The translations under genes were made by a program, and so were the position numbers. A stretch of DNA of 41,709 nucleotides from Acetobacteraceae bacterium (GTDB taxonomy: Bacteria > Pseudomonadota > Alphaproteobacteria > Acetobacterales > Acetobacteraceae): the NCBI GenBank assembly GCA_025352375.1, contig JANXTL010000330.1, positions 1 through 41,709 on the forward strand, read 5' to 3'. Shown in pieces: positions 33,974 to 41,695 of this stretch. Under the pieces are notes generated by a model. The model was not told the DNA's origin, ran no database searches, and saw only the letters and a program-made list of their open reading frames with translations. The first letter of the stretch is position 1, and each line of letters starts with the position of its first letter.

Positions 33974-34924
33974 ATGCCACGCGGTGACCTGTTTCCCGAG
34001 ATCGGAACCTACGAGACCGGCTATTTGCCGTTGTCCGACCGTCATACGATGTACTGGGAGCAAGCGGGCAATCCTCGCGGCCGCCCGGCGCTTTTTCTCC
34101 ATGGGGGCCCAGGCGCCGGAGCTGGTGCTGTCCACCGGCGGTTTTTCGACCCGGCGATTTGGAGAATCATCATTTTCGATCAGCGCGGCGCTGGCCGTTC
34201 GCGGCCGCTTGGCGGGTTGGCGGACAACACCACGCCGCATCTGGTCGACGACATCGAAACCTTGCGCCGGCATTTCGGCATCGACAAATGGCTGCTGTTC
34301 GGCGGCTCCTGGGGTTCGACGCTGGCGCTGGCCTATGCTCAGACGCACCCGGAACGGGTATCCGGCTGCGTGCTGCGCGGGGTATTTCTCGGCCGCAGGT
34401 CGGAAGTCGATTGGTTCCTCCAGGGCATGGGCATCGTCTTCCCCGACGCCCATGCCGACTTCGTCAGCTTCCTGCCGGAGGCGGAACGGGACGATATCCT
34501 GGGCAATTATATGCGCCGTTTGGTCAATCCCGATCCCGCCGTGCATCTGCCCGCTGCGCGCGCCTGGTCGGTGTATGAGGGCACCTGCAGCACCCTGCTG
34601 CCCAGCCCCGAAACGGTAAACGCCTTTGCGCAGGACCGCACCGCCTTGGGCCTGGCCCGCATCGAGGCCCATTATTTCGTCAACGACCTGTTCCTGCCGC
34701 CCGAGGGTTTGTTGGGCAACATGCATCGCATCGCCCATATCCCGGCGGAGATCGTGCAAGGCCGTTACGACATGGTTTGCCCGGCCAGGACCGCGTTCGA
34801 CCTGATGGCGGCGTGGCCCCAAGCCCGCCTGACGCTGGTGCCGGACGCCGGGCACTCGGCTCTGGAGAATGGGATCAGGCGGGCGCTGGTCGCGTCGGTG
34901 GAACGTTTTCGCGGCGCGCGATAA
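33974..34924 (+). CDS. pip: Proline iminopeptidase
   Basis: 316 residues; an alpha/beta hydrolase (peptidase family S33) that removes N-terminal proline. Seen: YETGYLPLSDRHTMYWEQAGNP, LFLHGGPGAGAGAVHRRFFDP (oxyanion HGGPG, in pieces), FDQRGAGRSRPLG, and LLFGGSWGSTLALAYAQTHP with the nucleophile serine in GGSWGS. The Asp is near VQGRYDMVCPA and the His in PDAGHSALE. ATG 33974 begins the conserved region; an in-frame ATG at 33923 would add 17 unrelated residues and abut the divergent gene. It is cytoplasmic (no signal peptide) and 12 nt upstream of the dehydrogenase gene on the same strand. Confidence 0.93.
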   Translation: MPRGDLFPEIGTYETGYLPLSDRHTMYWEQAGNPRGRPALFLHGGPGAGAGAVHRRFFDPAIWRIIIFDQRGAGRSRPLGGLADNTTPHLVDDIETLRRHFGIDKWLLFGGSWGSTLALAYAQTHPERVSGCVLRGVFLGRRSEVDWFLQGMGIVFPDAHADFVSFLPEAERDDILGNYMRRLVNPDPAVHLPAARAWSVYEGTCSTLLPSPETVNAFAQDRTALGLARIEAHYFVNDLFLPPEGLLGNMHRIAHIPAEIVQGRYDMVCPARTAFDLMAAWPQARLTLVPDAGHSALENGIRRALVASVERFRGAR

Positions 34925-34936
34925 GGGGAAGTCCAA

Positions 34937-35875
34937 ATGAAAGTTGGCGTGATCGGGCTCGGCACGATGGGTATGGGGGCGGCGCTGAACCTCCTGGGCA
35001 AAGGTCACGACGTGACCGGCTGCGAAACGCGGGAAGCGGGCCGGACGGAATTCATGGCCGCCGGCGGTGCGGCGGTTGGTTCCCCAGCGGAATTCCCGGC
35101 CGATCTGGAAGCGGTGGTGGTCTTCGTCGTTAACGCCGCGCAGACCGAAACCGTGCTGTTCGGCGAAACCGGCTGCCTGGGACACATGCGAAAAGGCGCC
35201 GTCATCCTGTGCTGCGCCACCATCGCGCCGGAGGCTGCGCGCGGACTGGAAAAGCGCATTTCGGACGCAGGGTTCCTGATGCTGGACTCCCCTGTCTCCG
35301 GCGGTAAAGTTGGCGCCCATGCCGGGACGATGACGGTCATGGGTTCGGGGTCCGAGGCTGCCTTCGCCAAGGCCGGGCCGGTGCTGGACGCCATTTCGAC
35401 GAAGGTTTGGCGTCTCGGCGACGCGGTCGGCGTGGGCAGTACGGTGAAAATGGTCAATCAATTGTTGGCCGGCGTGCACATCGCGACGGCGGCGGAAGCT
35501 TTGGCGCTGGGCATCCGCGCGGGAGCCGATCCTCAGACGCTGTACGATGTCATTTCGGAATCGGCCGGTTCGTCCTGGATGTGGCAGAACCGCGTTCCTC
35601 ATATTTTGGCGGGCGACGACACACCGTTGTCTACCGTTAACATTTTTGTCAAGGATCTTGGCATCGTGCTTGATCAGGCTCGGGTTTTGACCTTCCCGCT
35701 GCCGATGGCAGCCGCCGCGCACCAGCTTTTTCTCGCAGCGGCGGCGAACGGGCAGGGGTACAAGGACGATTCGTTCGTGATCCGGGTTTGGGAGAAACTG
35801 ACCGGGATCGCGCTGCCGTCTCCCGCCCCTGTCGTGGCCGATTCAGAATACCCGCCCGGGACGAAGCCCGCCTAA
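34937..35875 (+). CDS. Beta-hydroxyacid dehydrogenase (LtnD/threonate dehydrogenase-like)
   Basis: 312 residues. An N-terminal Rossmann domain VGVIGLGTMGMGAALNLLGKGHDV binds NAD(P) (seen in pieces), followed by LDSPVSGGKVGA (substrate motif), GSTVKMVNQLLAGVHIA containing the catalytic lysine (K in VKMVNQ), and VFVKDLGIVLDQAR near the end. This is the 3-hydroxyisobutyrate/6-phosphogluconate-type superfamily, closest by eye to L-threonate dehydrogenase. Neither a kinase nor aldolase partner of a threonate pathway is nearby. AGGGGAAG ribosome site. Its TAA overlaps the TAG of the convergent small membrane protein gene (35872-35875). Confidence 0.87.
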   Translation: MKVGVIGLGTMGMGAALNLLGKGHDVTGCETREAGRTEFMAAGGAAVGSPAEFPADLEAVVVFVVNAAQTETVLFGETGCLGHMRKGAVILCCATIAPEAARGLEKRISDAGFLMLDSPVSGGKVGAHAGTMTVMGSGSEAAFAKAGPVLDAISTKVWRLGDAVGVGSTVKMVNQLLAGVHIATAAEALALGIRAGADPQTLYDVISESAGSSWMWQNRVPHILAGDDTPLSTVNIFVKDLGIVLDQARVLTFPLPMAAAAHQLFLAAAANGQGYKDDSFVIRVWEKLTGIALPSPAPVVADSEYPPGTKPA

Positions 35876-36147
35876 CGCTCCGATATTGAGGCTTTGTCAT
35901 TGTACGCGATGAACGCGAACACCAGCGCGGCGACGATTTTCCAGGCCATGACGGTATCCAGCATCGACACGCCCGAGCGGGAGACGGCGAATATCTTGAA
36001 GACGTAGCCGCCAAGGTTCCATCCGACGATGCCCCAGATCAGCATCGAGAGGATGACGATCGGCGCGGCTAACGCCGACCCGCGGCCGATGCTCAGCAGG
36101 AAGTAGTAGGCCGCCGCGACAGCCACGCCGGCGCCGAAATAAATCAT
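35872..36147 (-). CDS. Small membrane protein of unknown function
   Basis: 91 residues from ATG 36147 (95 from TTG 36159); no clear ribosome site for either. Three hydrophobic segments: FGAGVAVAAAYYFLLSIG, APIVILSMLIWGIVGWNLGGYVF and TVMAWKIVAALVFAFIAY. I recognise no named family. Its stop codon overlaps that of the preceding convergent gene by 4 bp. A possible 28-residue ORF follows upstream on the same strand. Confidence 0.65.
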   Translation of the reverse strand: MIYFGAGVAVAAAYYFLLSIGRGSALAAPIVILSMLIWGIVGWNLGGYVFKIFAVSRSGVSMLDTVMAWKIVAALVFAFIAYNDKASISER

Positions 36148-36174
36148 GGGTGGGTACAAATGGGTTTGGAGCCA

Positions 36175-36261
36175 CTAGCCGACCAGAAGACCCACCAGGG
36201 CGCCCTCGCACAGGCTGAGGAAGCCGAAGCGGACCGGTGTTGGGTATGCAGAAACGGACAT
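36175..36261 (-). CDS. Possible 28-residue peptide
   Basis: MSVSAYPTPVRFGFLSLCEG followed by eight Gly/Leu/Val-rich residues and TAG. A weak AGAGGCGAG ribosome site lies about 9 nt before the ATG. It sits 28 bp upstream of the small membrane protein gene on the same strand. Its short length makes chance likely. Confidence 0.25.
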   Translation of the reverse strand: MSVSAYPTPVRFGFLSLCEGALVGLLVG

Positions 36262-36481
36262 GGCTTGTTCTCGCCTCTTGCTTCCGGGGTCAGGGTCCCG
36301 TTTCAGTGGGGTGCCGGGGATAAGTTAGTACAACGGCGGGCTCCCCATCAACGCTGTTGTATGCGGTGGAGGGTAATGAATGATTGCGCGGCTCTGTTTT
36401 CAAGTTCATTCGATTGGAGGCGAAGAATAAATTAGAGAAAATTCTCCTATTTTGAGGTGATGGCGCGATTTATTTGGTGTT

Positions 36482-36509
36482 TTGCACGTATTTTTCGGCA
36501 TATTATCAT
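36482..36509 (+). promoter_or_regulatory. Candidate promoter for the deacetylase-family gene
   Basis: Plus strand: -35 TTGCAC (36482-36487), 16 bp spacer, and -10 TATCAT (36504-36509), within AT-rich DNA. It would give a leader of about 100 nt before the ATG at 36614. Confidence 0.4.
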
Positions 36510-36613
36510 AATTTAAACAACACACCGAGAGAATCGAATGCCCTTCCAACCCCGAACACATTCGCGCGAGCCGCCCGCTTGAACCCTTGGCGCAACCCGG
36601 TCATCATCGCCGC

Positions 36614-37489
36614 ATGACCGAGCCCCATACCCGGCTGGACTATTTGGCCAGCATCGACCGCCCGCGTTTGGATCTGCCGGACGGCGGCAAGGTCGCGGTC
36701 TTCCTCGTCGTGAACATCGAGCGCTGGGACATCGCGCGCCCAATGCCGCGTCAGGTGCTGACCCCACCGCAAGGGGCCAGCGTGCTGCCGGATGTTCCCA
36801 ACTGGGCCTGGCACGAATACGGCATGCGCGTCGGGTTCTGGCGGCTGAAACAGGCGCTGGATGCGTTCAACATCGCCCCTACCCTGGCGATCAACGGCGC
36901 GGTTCCCGCCGCATACCCGCGCGTGACCCAGGCGGCGCGCGATGCGGGGTGGGAGTTCATGGTGCACGGCTTCAACCAAACCGCCACGCACAATGTCGAG
37001 GACCAGCGCGCCATGATCCGCGACGCCATGGCGACCTTGACCGAAGCCGGCGGCCACACGCCCGTCGGCTGGCTAGCCCCTGGGCTGACCGAGACGCTCG
37101 ACACCCCCGACCTGCTGGCCGAGGCCGGCATTCGGTACTGCGCCGATTTCGTGATCGACGACCTGCCCGCGCCGCTGCGTACGAAGTTCGGCACGATGTT
37201 GACCATGCCCTACAGCGTGGAGCTAAACGACATCCCGATGATGATGATCCAACACCACCGAGCGGAGGAACTGTTCGACCGCACCGTTGCACAGTTCGAC
37301 CGGTTGTATGCGGAGGCTGAGACGCAGGGCGCGAAAGTCATGGGCCTCGCGGTGCATCCCTACATCAGCGGGGTGCCGCACCGGATCGGCTGGTTCGAAA
37401 AGGCGCTGGCGCACATGGCCGCGCAGCCGGGCACGCGGTTCTGGCAAGGGCGGCAAATCATGGACTGGTACAACAGGGCATCGGCATGA
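36614..37489 (+). CDS. Polysaccharide deacetylase-family protein (PuuE-like)
   Basis: 291 residues with an NodB-like fold: KVAVFLVVNIERWDI at about residue 24 with an Asn/Glu pattern in place of the usual DD, PNWAWHEYGMRVGFWRLKQALD, PTLAINGAVPAAYPRV, WEFMVHGFNQTATHN, GWLAPGLTETLDTPDLLAEAGIRYCADFV (in pieces), and LAVHPYISGVPHRI. This matches the branch containing putative allantoinase PuuE and similar metal-poor deacetylases; the metal-binding aspartate is altered, so hydrolysis of acetylated sugar is doubtful. ATG 36614 lacks a strong ribosome site; TTG 36587 is possible. Its stop overlaps the next start (ATGA). Confidence 0.75.
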   Translation: MTEPHTRLDYLASIDRPRLDLPDGGKVAVFLVVNIERWDIARPMPRQVLTPPQGASVLPDVPNWAWHEYGMRVGFWRLKQALDAFNIAPTLAINGAVPAAYPRVTQAARDAGWEFMVHGFNQTATHNVEDQRAMIRDAMATLTEAGGHTPVGWLAPGLTETLDTPDLLAEAGIRYCADFVIDDLPAPLRTKFGTMLTMPYSVELNDIPMMMIQHHRAEELFDRTVAQFDRLYAEAETQGAKVMGLAVHPYISGVPHRIGWFEKALAHMAAQPGTRFWQGRQIMDWYNRASA

Positions 37490-37689
37490 ACTGGGGTGCG
37501 ATGAGCCGGGCCGAACGCGACGATGACCGAGATCGCGGCCATGACGACTTCGGAGCAGGCCGCCAACGAATCAAAGGTTCGGCCGTTCGGTATTATTTCG
37601 CATTCTGGTATCTGCTGGCGGCGGCGGCGATCTGGTTCGTGGGCTTCGAAACCGGGGGCGGACGATTGCGGAAATCGATGACAGCCTGA
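37486..37689 (+). CDS. Small protein with one membrane segment
   Basis: 67 residues: a charged N-terminus (SRAERDDDRDRGHDD), then one hydrophobic segment (YYFAFWYLLAAAAIWFVGFE) and a basic tail. Coupled by ATGA to the deacetylase-like gene. No family recognised. Coupling supports a real gene, but the GC-rich charged part could be read-through. Confidence 0.45.
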   Translation: MNWGAMSRAERDDDRDRGHDDFGAGRQRIKGSAVRYYFAFWYLLAAAAIWFVGFETGGGRLRKSMTA

Positions 37690-37752
37690 CGGTGGCTCCG
37701 GTTATGAACAGGCTGGGTTAAACGGGGTGGTGCCGCGGGTCCGTTCAATGGG

Positions 37753-38304
37753 TCACTGGCGTCCGCCCGGCACCCATAGCACGTCGCTCGATCCGTTGCC
37801 GTTCAGTGCACGAGCGAGCACGAACAAGTGATCCGACAGACGATTTAAATACCGGATCACCGCCGGATTGATGCCGTCCACTCCGATGACGGCGCGTTCG
37901 GCGCGGCGGACGACGGTGCGGGCGACGTGGGCATGGGCGGCGCCGTCGCTGCCGCCCGGCAGGATGAAGCTGGTCAGCGGCGGCAGGGTCGCGTTCATCG
38001 TTTCGACTTCGGTCTCCAGCCGCAGCACGGGCGCATCGGTCAGGCGCAAGCGATCGCCGCCTTCGCCCGGCACGCATAAATCGGCACCGAGGTCGAACAG
38101 GTCATTCTGGATGCGCGCCAGCATGGCGTCGGCGTCCGGCTCGGTTCGGGTCAACAGGCGCAGCACGCCGATCGCGGCATTGGCTTCGTCGACCGATCCG
38201 ATTGCCTCGATTCGGGGACTGTCCTTGCGGATGCGGGCGCCGTCGCCCAGCGATGTCTCGCCTGCGTCGCCGCCCCGTGTGACGACCCGATCGATGCGTA
38301 CCAT
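37753..38304 (-). CDS. Cob(I)alamin adenosyltransferase (PduO-type)
   Basis: 183 residues; transfers the adenosyl group of ATP to cob(I)alamin, making coenzyme B12. Seen: VVTRGGDAGETSLGDGARIRKDSPRI (ATP-binding start, in pieces), GSVDEANAAIGVL, IQNDLFDLGADLCVPG, FILPGGSDGAAHAHVARTVVRRAER (in pieces), and YLNRLSDHLFVLARALN. All PduO signatures are intact. It is 15 nt downstream of tonB, making it the last gene of the operon. Confidence 0.93.
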   Translation of the reverse strand: MVRIDRVVTRGGDAGETSLGDGARIRKDSPRIEAIGSVDEANAAIGVLRLLTRTEPDADAMLARIQNDLFDLGADLCVPGEGGDRLRLTDAPVLRLETEVETMNATLPPLTSFILPGGSDGAAHAHVARTVVRRAERAVIGVDGINPAVIRYLNRLSDHLFVLARALNGNGSSDVLWVPGGRQ

Positions 38305-38319
38305 GTCGGCCTGCCCCTG

Positions 38320-39027
38320 TTAATTGAACGCGAACAGAAAATTCATACGAAAATCGAACGGAACCGGCAGCCCGTCTTTCATCGCCGGCACGAACGACCA
38401 CTTCATCACCGCGCTTTCCGCTGCTTTGTCCAGCAGCGTGTAGCCGGAGCTACGCTCGACCTCCACGCCCGCCGGCAGGCCTGACGGTCCGACATGGACG
38501 ACGACGGCGACCGCGCCCTGCTGCCCCTGCCGAGCGGCGGCCTCGGGGTAGATGGGCGGCAGGTTGCGGGCGGTTTTGTCTGGGCTGCCGGGGATCACGT
38601 TTTCGCCGGTCACGACGGCGTTCGACGGGCTGTCGGTGCCCCCGATGGTGATCTCCGGCGCGTGTTGGGGCGGCGCCGGCTGCGCGGCCGGCGTGGGCGG
38701 GGTAGGCGGGGTGGGTGGTGGTGGCGGTGGTGTCGTGGCGGGCGTGGGTTCCGTGGCCTCCGGCGCTTCCGGCTCGGGCGGCGGCGTTGGTTGCGGTTGC
38801 GGCTGGGCCTGCGGTTGCGGGGGGGGCGTCGGCGGCGGTGCAGGTGTCGGTGTGGGTCTCGTCTGGCCGGTGCCCTGTTGCTCCTGTAGCACCAGTTCGA
38901 CCAAGGCCGGCTTGTCGGGCGCCTCCGCGACCACTGCCGCTCGGCGGTTGAACAACAAAAAACCGGCCGCGATCAGCAGGTGCAGCACGATGGACACCAG
39001 GCCGGCGATGCGCAGCGGGCGGGACAT
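38320..39027 (-). CDS. tonB: Energy transducer TonB
   Basis: 235 residues; couples the inner-membrane proton gradient to outer-membrane receptors. One N-terminal membrane anchor (IAGLVSIVLHLLIAAGFLLF), a Pro-rich spacer of about 75 residues (TPTPAPPPTPPPQPQAQP, PPPPPPTPPTPPTP), and a C-terminal TonB domain with YPEAAARQGQQGAVAVVVHV, PAGVEVERSSGYTLLDKAAESAV (in pieces), and WSFVPAMKDG. No ExbB or ExbD gene adjoins. The ATG at 39027 shares one base with the ABC ATPase stop (TGATG). Longer frames upstream are shadows. Confidence 0.9.
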   Translation of the reverse strand: MSRPLRIAGLVSIVLHLLIAAGFLLFNRRAAVVAEAPDKPALVELVLQEQQGTGQTRPTPTPAPPPTPPPQPQAQPQPQPTPPPEPEAPEATEPTPATTPPPPPPTPPTPPTPAAQPAPPQHAPEITIGGTDSPSNAVVTGENVIPGSPDKTARNLPPIYPEAAARQGQQGAVAVVVHVGPSGLPAGVEVERSSGYTLLDKAAESAVMKWSFVPAMKDGLPVPFDFRMNFLFAFN

Positions 39028-39713
39028 CAGGGCGGCAGCAGCCTTGGGGTCGGGTCGGTCCCCGCGCGCATGCCAAACGCGGATGCCGCCGCGGCAAGGG
39101 CCTGATCCGCGGGCAGATCGGCCAGGATGCGGCCCTCCACCAGGATGACGACGCGATGGGCGTATTCGATCGCCAGCTCGATTGCGTGCGATACCGCGAT
39201 CACCGCGCGCCCGTCCTCGGCGGTTCGGCGCAACAGCCGCATGACGTCGTGCGCCGCGGCGGGATCGAGGTCGGCGGTGGGTTCGTCGAGTAGCAGCACA
39301 TCCGGCTCCGAAGCGAAGGCGCGAGCCAGCATCGCGCGTCGCGCTTCTCCGCCGGAGATGCGATCGACGCGGGCGTCGCGCAAGGGCGCGATACCGCATG
39401 TTACCATCGCGCGTTCGATGGGCGCTTGGGCGGCGTCGGCGTGCGGGATGCGCCCGAGCGCCACAACCTGCGCCACGGTCAGGCCCCAGGCGGACCGCGC
39501 GCCCTGCGGGACATAGGCGACGCGGCGGGAATCGGGCTTATCGCACCCCGGCAGCAGCCCGGCGAGCGCCCGCAAAAGCGTGGTTTTTCCGGCGCCGTTG
39601 GGGCCGCAGAGCGCGACCAATTCGCCCTTGCGCGGGGCGAAGGTCACGTCGTGCAGCACGACCCGGCCGGCCAGCGACAAGGTGCGATGGTGCAAAGCGG
39701 GGATGGGGTGCAT
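39027..39713 (-). CDS. ABC transporter ATP-binding protein, metal/siderophore/B12 type
   Basis: 228 residues. Walker A GPNGAGKTTL at about residues 37-46, Q-loop VPQGARSAWG, signature ISGGEARRAML (Ile for the usual Leu), Walker B VLLLDEPTADLDP, and switch SHAIELAIEYAHRV. Layout resembles FecE/HmuV/BtuD. No permease or binding protein gene is beside it, so its partner is outside the window or unlinked. It sits between the outer-membrane protein gene (37 nt away) and tonB. Confidence 0.88.
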   Translation of the reverse strand: MHPIPALHHRTLSLAGRVVLHDVTFAPRKGELVALCGPNGAGKTTLLRALAGLLPGCDKPDSRRVAYVPQGARSAWGLTVAQVVALGRIPHADAAQAPIERAMVTCGIAPLRDARVDRISGGEARRAMLARAFASEPDVLLLDEPTADLDPAAAHDVMRLLRRTAEDGRAVIAVSHAIELAIEYAHRVVILVEGRILADLPADQALAAAASAFGMRAGTDPTPRLLPP

Positions 39714-39750
39714 GGCGGCGTCCTACACCATCCCGACGCCGGCCGACATG

Positions 39751-40524
39751 TCAGAAGGGGATACCGACCTCCAGCCGCCAGCGGAGCACGCCCTGCGGGC
39801 TGGCGGAGGTGGTGCCGAACAGCCAGCCGATCTCGTATTTCAGTTTTCCGGCCTTCCCGAGGCCCAGTTGTTCGAAGCGCAGCGACCCGACTCCGACCGG
39901 TCCGATTAGCAGCTGCTGCTGCGAAAACTTGGGCATGGCACCAAACGGGCCGGCGTCGCCGTAGATCTCGATGGCGGGGGAAAGCGGTTGCCAGATGTTC
40001 CAGCGCGTCTGCCAGGCATAGGTAAAATTCAGCCGTTGCGAGGTCTGGTTGGGACCGAGCTGGCGAGTGAAGAAAAGGTTGACGGTGGTGGTGGTGCGGC
40101 CGATGTCCTTGGCGATGGCCGGGCCGAACGTCAACTGATTGGGGCCAGCGTGCTTGCCGGTGGTCACCGACTGTCCATACTCGATGTAGAACCCGAAATC
40201 GGCGAAGTATTGCCCGGGTTGGGTGAGCTGGAACATGTTCTCGGTGACGATCTGCGTCAACAACGTAGGCGCGTTGAAGCCGGGTTCGCGATCGAAGCCG
40301 AATTCGAGTTCGCTGTGCCACCACGGGGTCAGGCCGGTGCCGATCTCGATCGTGTGGCTTTGGGCGCCGCTCAGGTCGGGGTTTCGGTGGAACGACGCGG
40401 AACCGTTATGCTCGAATTCCAGTTCGCCGTAATCGATCCCGTTCGGGGAGAACAGGTGGAAGCTGGCGTGCGCCGCCGAAGGCACGATCAGCGCCGCTAT
40501 GAGCGCTAGAGCAAGGATTTTCAT
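39751..40524 (-). CDS. Outer-membrane beta-barrel-like protein of unknown function
   Basis: 257 residues with a signal peptide (MKILALALIAALIVPSAAHA) and a mature part of alternating aromatic/polar strands such as YGELEFEHNGSASFHR, WWHSELEFGFDRE, YFADFGFYIEYGQ, TVNLFFTRQLG, LNFTYAWQTRWNIW, and a C-terminal LRWRLEVGIPF ending in Phe, the usual signal for outer-membrane insertion. It looks like a 10-12-strand barrel with no TonB box seen. Placed after the FTR1 permease (ATGA overlap), it may be the outer-membrane part of the uptake route. Confidence 0.7.
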   Translation of the reverse strand: MKILALALIAALIVPSAAHASFHLFSPNGIDYGELEFEHNGSASFHRNPDLSGAQSHTIEIGTGLTPWWHSELEFGFDREPGFNAPTLLTQIVTENMFQLTQPGQYFADFGFYIEYGQSVTTGKHAGPNQLTFGPAIAKDIGRTTTTVNLFFTRQLGPNQTSQRLNFTYAWQTRWNIWQPLSPAIEIYGDAGPFGAMPKFSQQQLLIGPVGVGSLRFEQLGLGKAGKLKYEIGWLFGTTSASPQGVLRWRLEVGIPF

Positions 40525-41654
40525 TGTGCTATCATTACGCCTTTCGCTGTGTCCTGATGAAAGTCGCCAAAGAACTTATATTCGCCGGGTTCGAGAGGGC
40601 CGAGGAACACGGTCACGCTCTGGCCGGCGGGCACCAGTTTCTCCCGGTTTAGTGCGGTGCTCTCGAACTCGTCGGGGGTATCGTCGTTGTTTTTGATAAT
40701 CAGGCGGAATTTGACGTGGGCCGGCACGACGAGGCGTTCCGGCACGAAACGGTGCTGCCTGAACTCCAGTTGGATGGTGTCGTCGGCCCGCGCGGCCGGC
40801 GTTCCCACCACCAGGGCCAGCAAAGCGGCGACGGCGACAATGCGAGCGCGCTGGGGAGGTCCGATCATGCGGGAGAGGACCATGAGGACGGCCAGCGTTC
40901 CGGCCCAGGCCGCGACCTGGATGCCCGAGGGGCGCGCGGAATACCCGATCAAAGCGTGCAGGGCTTTGCCGAGGATGCTCTTATCCTCAAGGATGAAGCT
41001 GGTATTCCATAGCTGTTCCCCCCATCCCGGCAGGATATCGGCCGCATGCAGCACGGCGGCGGCCTGGCCGGCCATGCCCGCCGCAAGCAGCGCGATCAGT
41101 CCGTTGGTTACCTTGAACAGCCTGTGCAAGGGGATGGCGAGCAGCCCGCGATACAGCATCCAGGACATGGCGGCGGCGAGCACCAGGCCCGCCACGCCGC
41201 CGGTCACCAGCGACACGACGCCGGTATGCGATGCGACGACGACGCCGTACAGGAACAGCACGACCTCCGCCCCTTCGCGCAGCACTGCGACGGCGACGAC
41301 GAGCGCGAGGGCGAACAGCGAGCGCTGGCCGAGTTGCACTTCTTTCCCAATTTGGCGGAATTCGGCGGCCATTTGTTGCCCGTGATGCGACATCCAGACG
41401 ACGTGCCAGGTCAGCATGGCCACCGCGAACAGCAGGATCCCGGCAGTGAAAACTTCCTGACCCGTGCCCTCGAACGCGTTCGCCAGAGCGCCAGCGAAAG
41501 CCGCGACGAGGCAGGCCCCTGCCATCCCGGCGGCGATCCCGCTTGCGACCCAGCGGGTGCGCCCGCGCACGCCAGCGGAGGCGGCGAGGACGATGCCGAC
41601 GATCAGGCCGGCCTCCATTGCCTCCCGAAAGACGAGGATCAAACTGACTAACAT
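40521..41654 (-). CDS. FTR1-family iron permease fused to a cupredoxin
   Basis: 377 residues. Residues 1-290 are an FTR1/EfeU-type permease: seven or so membrane segments with two REXXE motifs, REAME (10-14) and REGAE (126-130), the likely iron-binding pairs. Residues 270-290 (ARIVAVAALLALVVGTPAARA) look like a Sec signal peptide ending in AxA. Residues 291-377 are a cupredoxin-like domain with VPAHVKFRLIIKNNDDTPDEF, PGEYKFFGDFHQDTAKGVM; the usual type-1 Cys is absent, but His366 and Met374 are present. In other bacteria permease and cupredoxin are separate (FtrC and FtrB). The start is ATG 41654 with GGAGAG upstream; an ATG at 41708 near the edge would add 18 residues. Confidence 0.86.
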   Translation of the reverse strand: MLVSLILVFREAMEAGLIVGIVLAASAGVRGRTRWVASGIAAGMAGACLVAAFAGALANAFEGTGQEVFTAGILLFAVAMLTWHVVWMSHHGQQMAAEFRQIGKEVQLGQRSLFALALVVAVAVLREGAEVVLFLYGVVVASHTGVVSLVTGGVAGLVLAAAMSWMLYRGLLAIPLHRLFKVTNGLIALLAAGMAGQAAAVLHAADILPGWGEQLWNTSFILEDKSILGKALHALIGYSARPSGIQVAAWAGTLAVLMVLSRMIGPPQRARIVAVAALLALVVGTPAARADDTIQLEFRQHRFVPERLVVPAHVKFRLIIKNNDDTPDEFESTALNREKLVPAGQSVTVFLGPLEPGEYKFFGDFHQDTAKGVMIAQ

Positions 41655-41678
41655 GCGGTGGGCTCTCCGATGCTGCAA

Positions 41679-41695
41679 TTGCGAGTTAGTCGCAA
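41679..41695. promoter_or_regulatory. Palindrome upstream of the iron operon
   Basis: TTGCGA-GTTAG-TCGCAA, a perfect 6 bp inverted repeat with a 5 bp centre, lies 25-41 nt before the permease start. Its size and layout resemble Fur-type operators. No promoter is visible because the window ends. Confidence 0.45.

Larger units (their letters stand above)
36148..36613. other. AT-rich intergenic region
   Basis: 466 bp with no convincing gene and, from about 36370, much lower GC than the window. It holds a near-perfect 10 bp inverted repeat (36329-36338 and 36352-36361, one G-U pair), a 5 bp hairpin GAGAA-AA-TTCTC (36435-36446), and a sigma70-like promoter (36482-36509) before the deacetylase gene. 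Two tiny ORFs, 17 codons at 36460-36513 and 14 codons at 36538-36582, are possible but unsupported. Confidence 0.6.

Noticed and set aside
33564-33980. N-terminal extension of rlmM across the DUF423 gene
   Set aside because: DUF423 is well conserved in its own frame and ends in an ATGA overlap with rlmM.
36160-36435. 91-codon plus-strand frame in the AT-rich gap
   Set aside because: No ribosome site or family; it overlaps the minus small ORFs and the inverted repeat, and its composition is atypical of proteins here.
36538-36582. 14-codon leader-like ORF before the deacetylase gene
   Set aside because: A weak GAGAG site is present, but the peptide has no regulatory codon run and no alternative hairpins were found.
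38660-38880. Apparent GC-rich simple repeat as a repeat feature
   Set aside because: It is the codon repetition of the TonB Pro-rich spacer, not an independent repeat.
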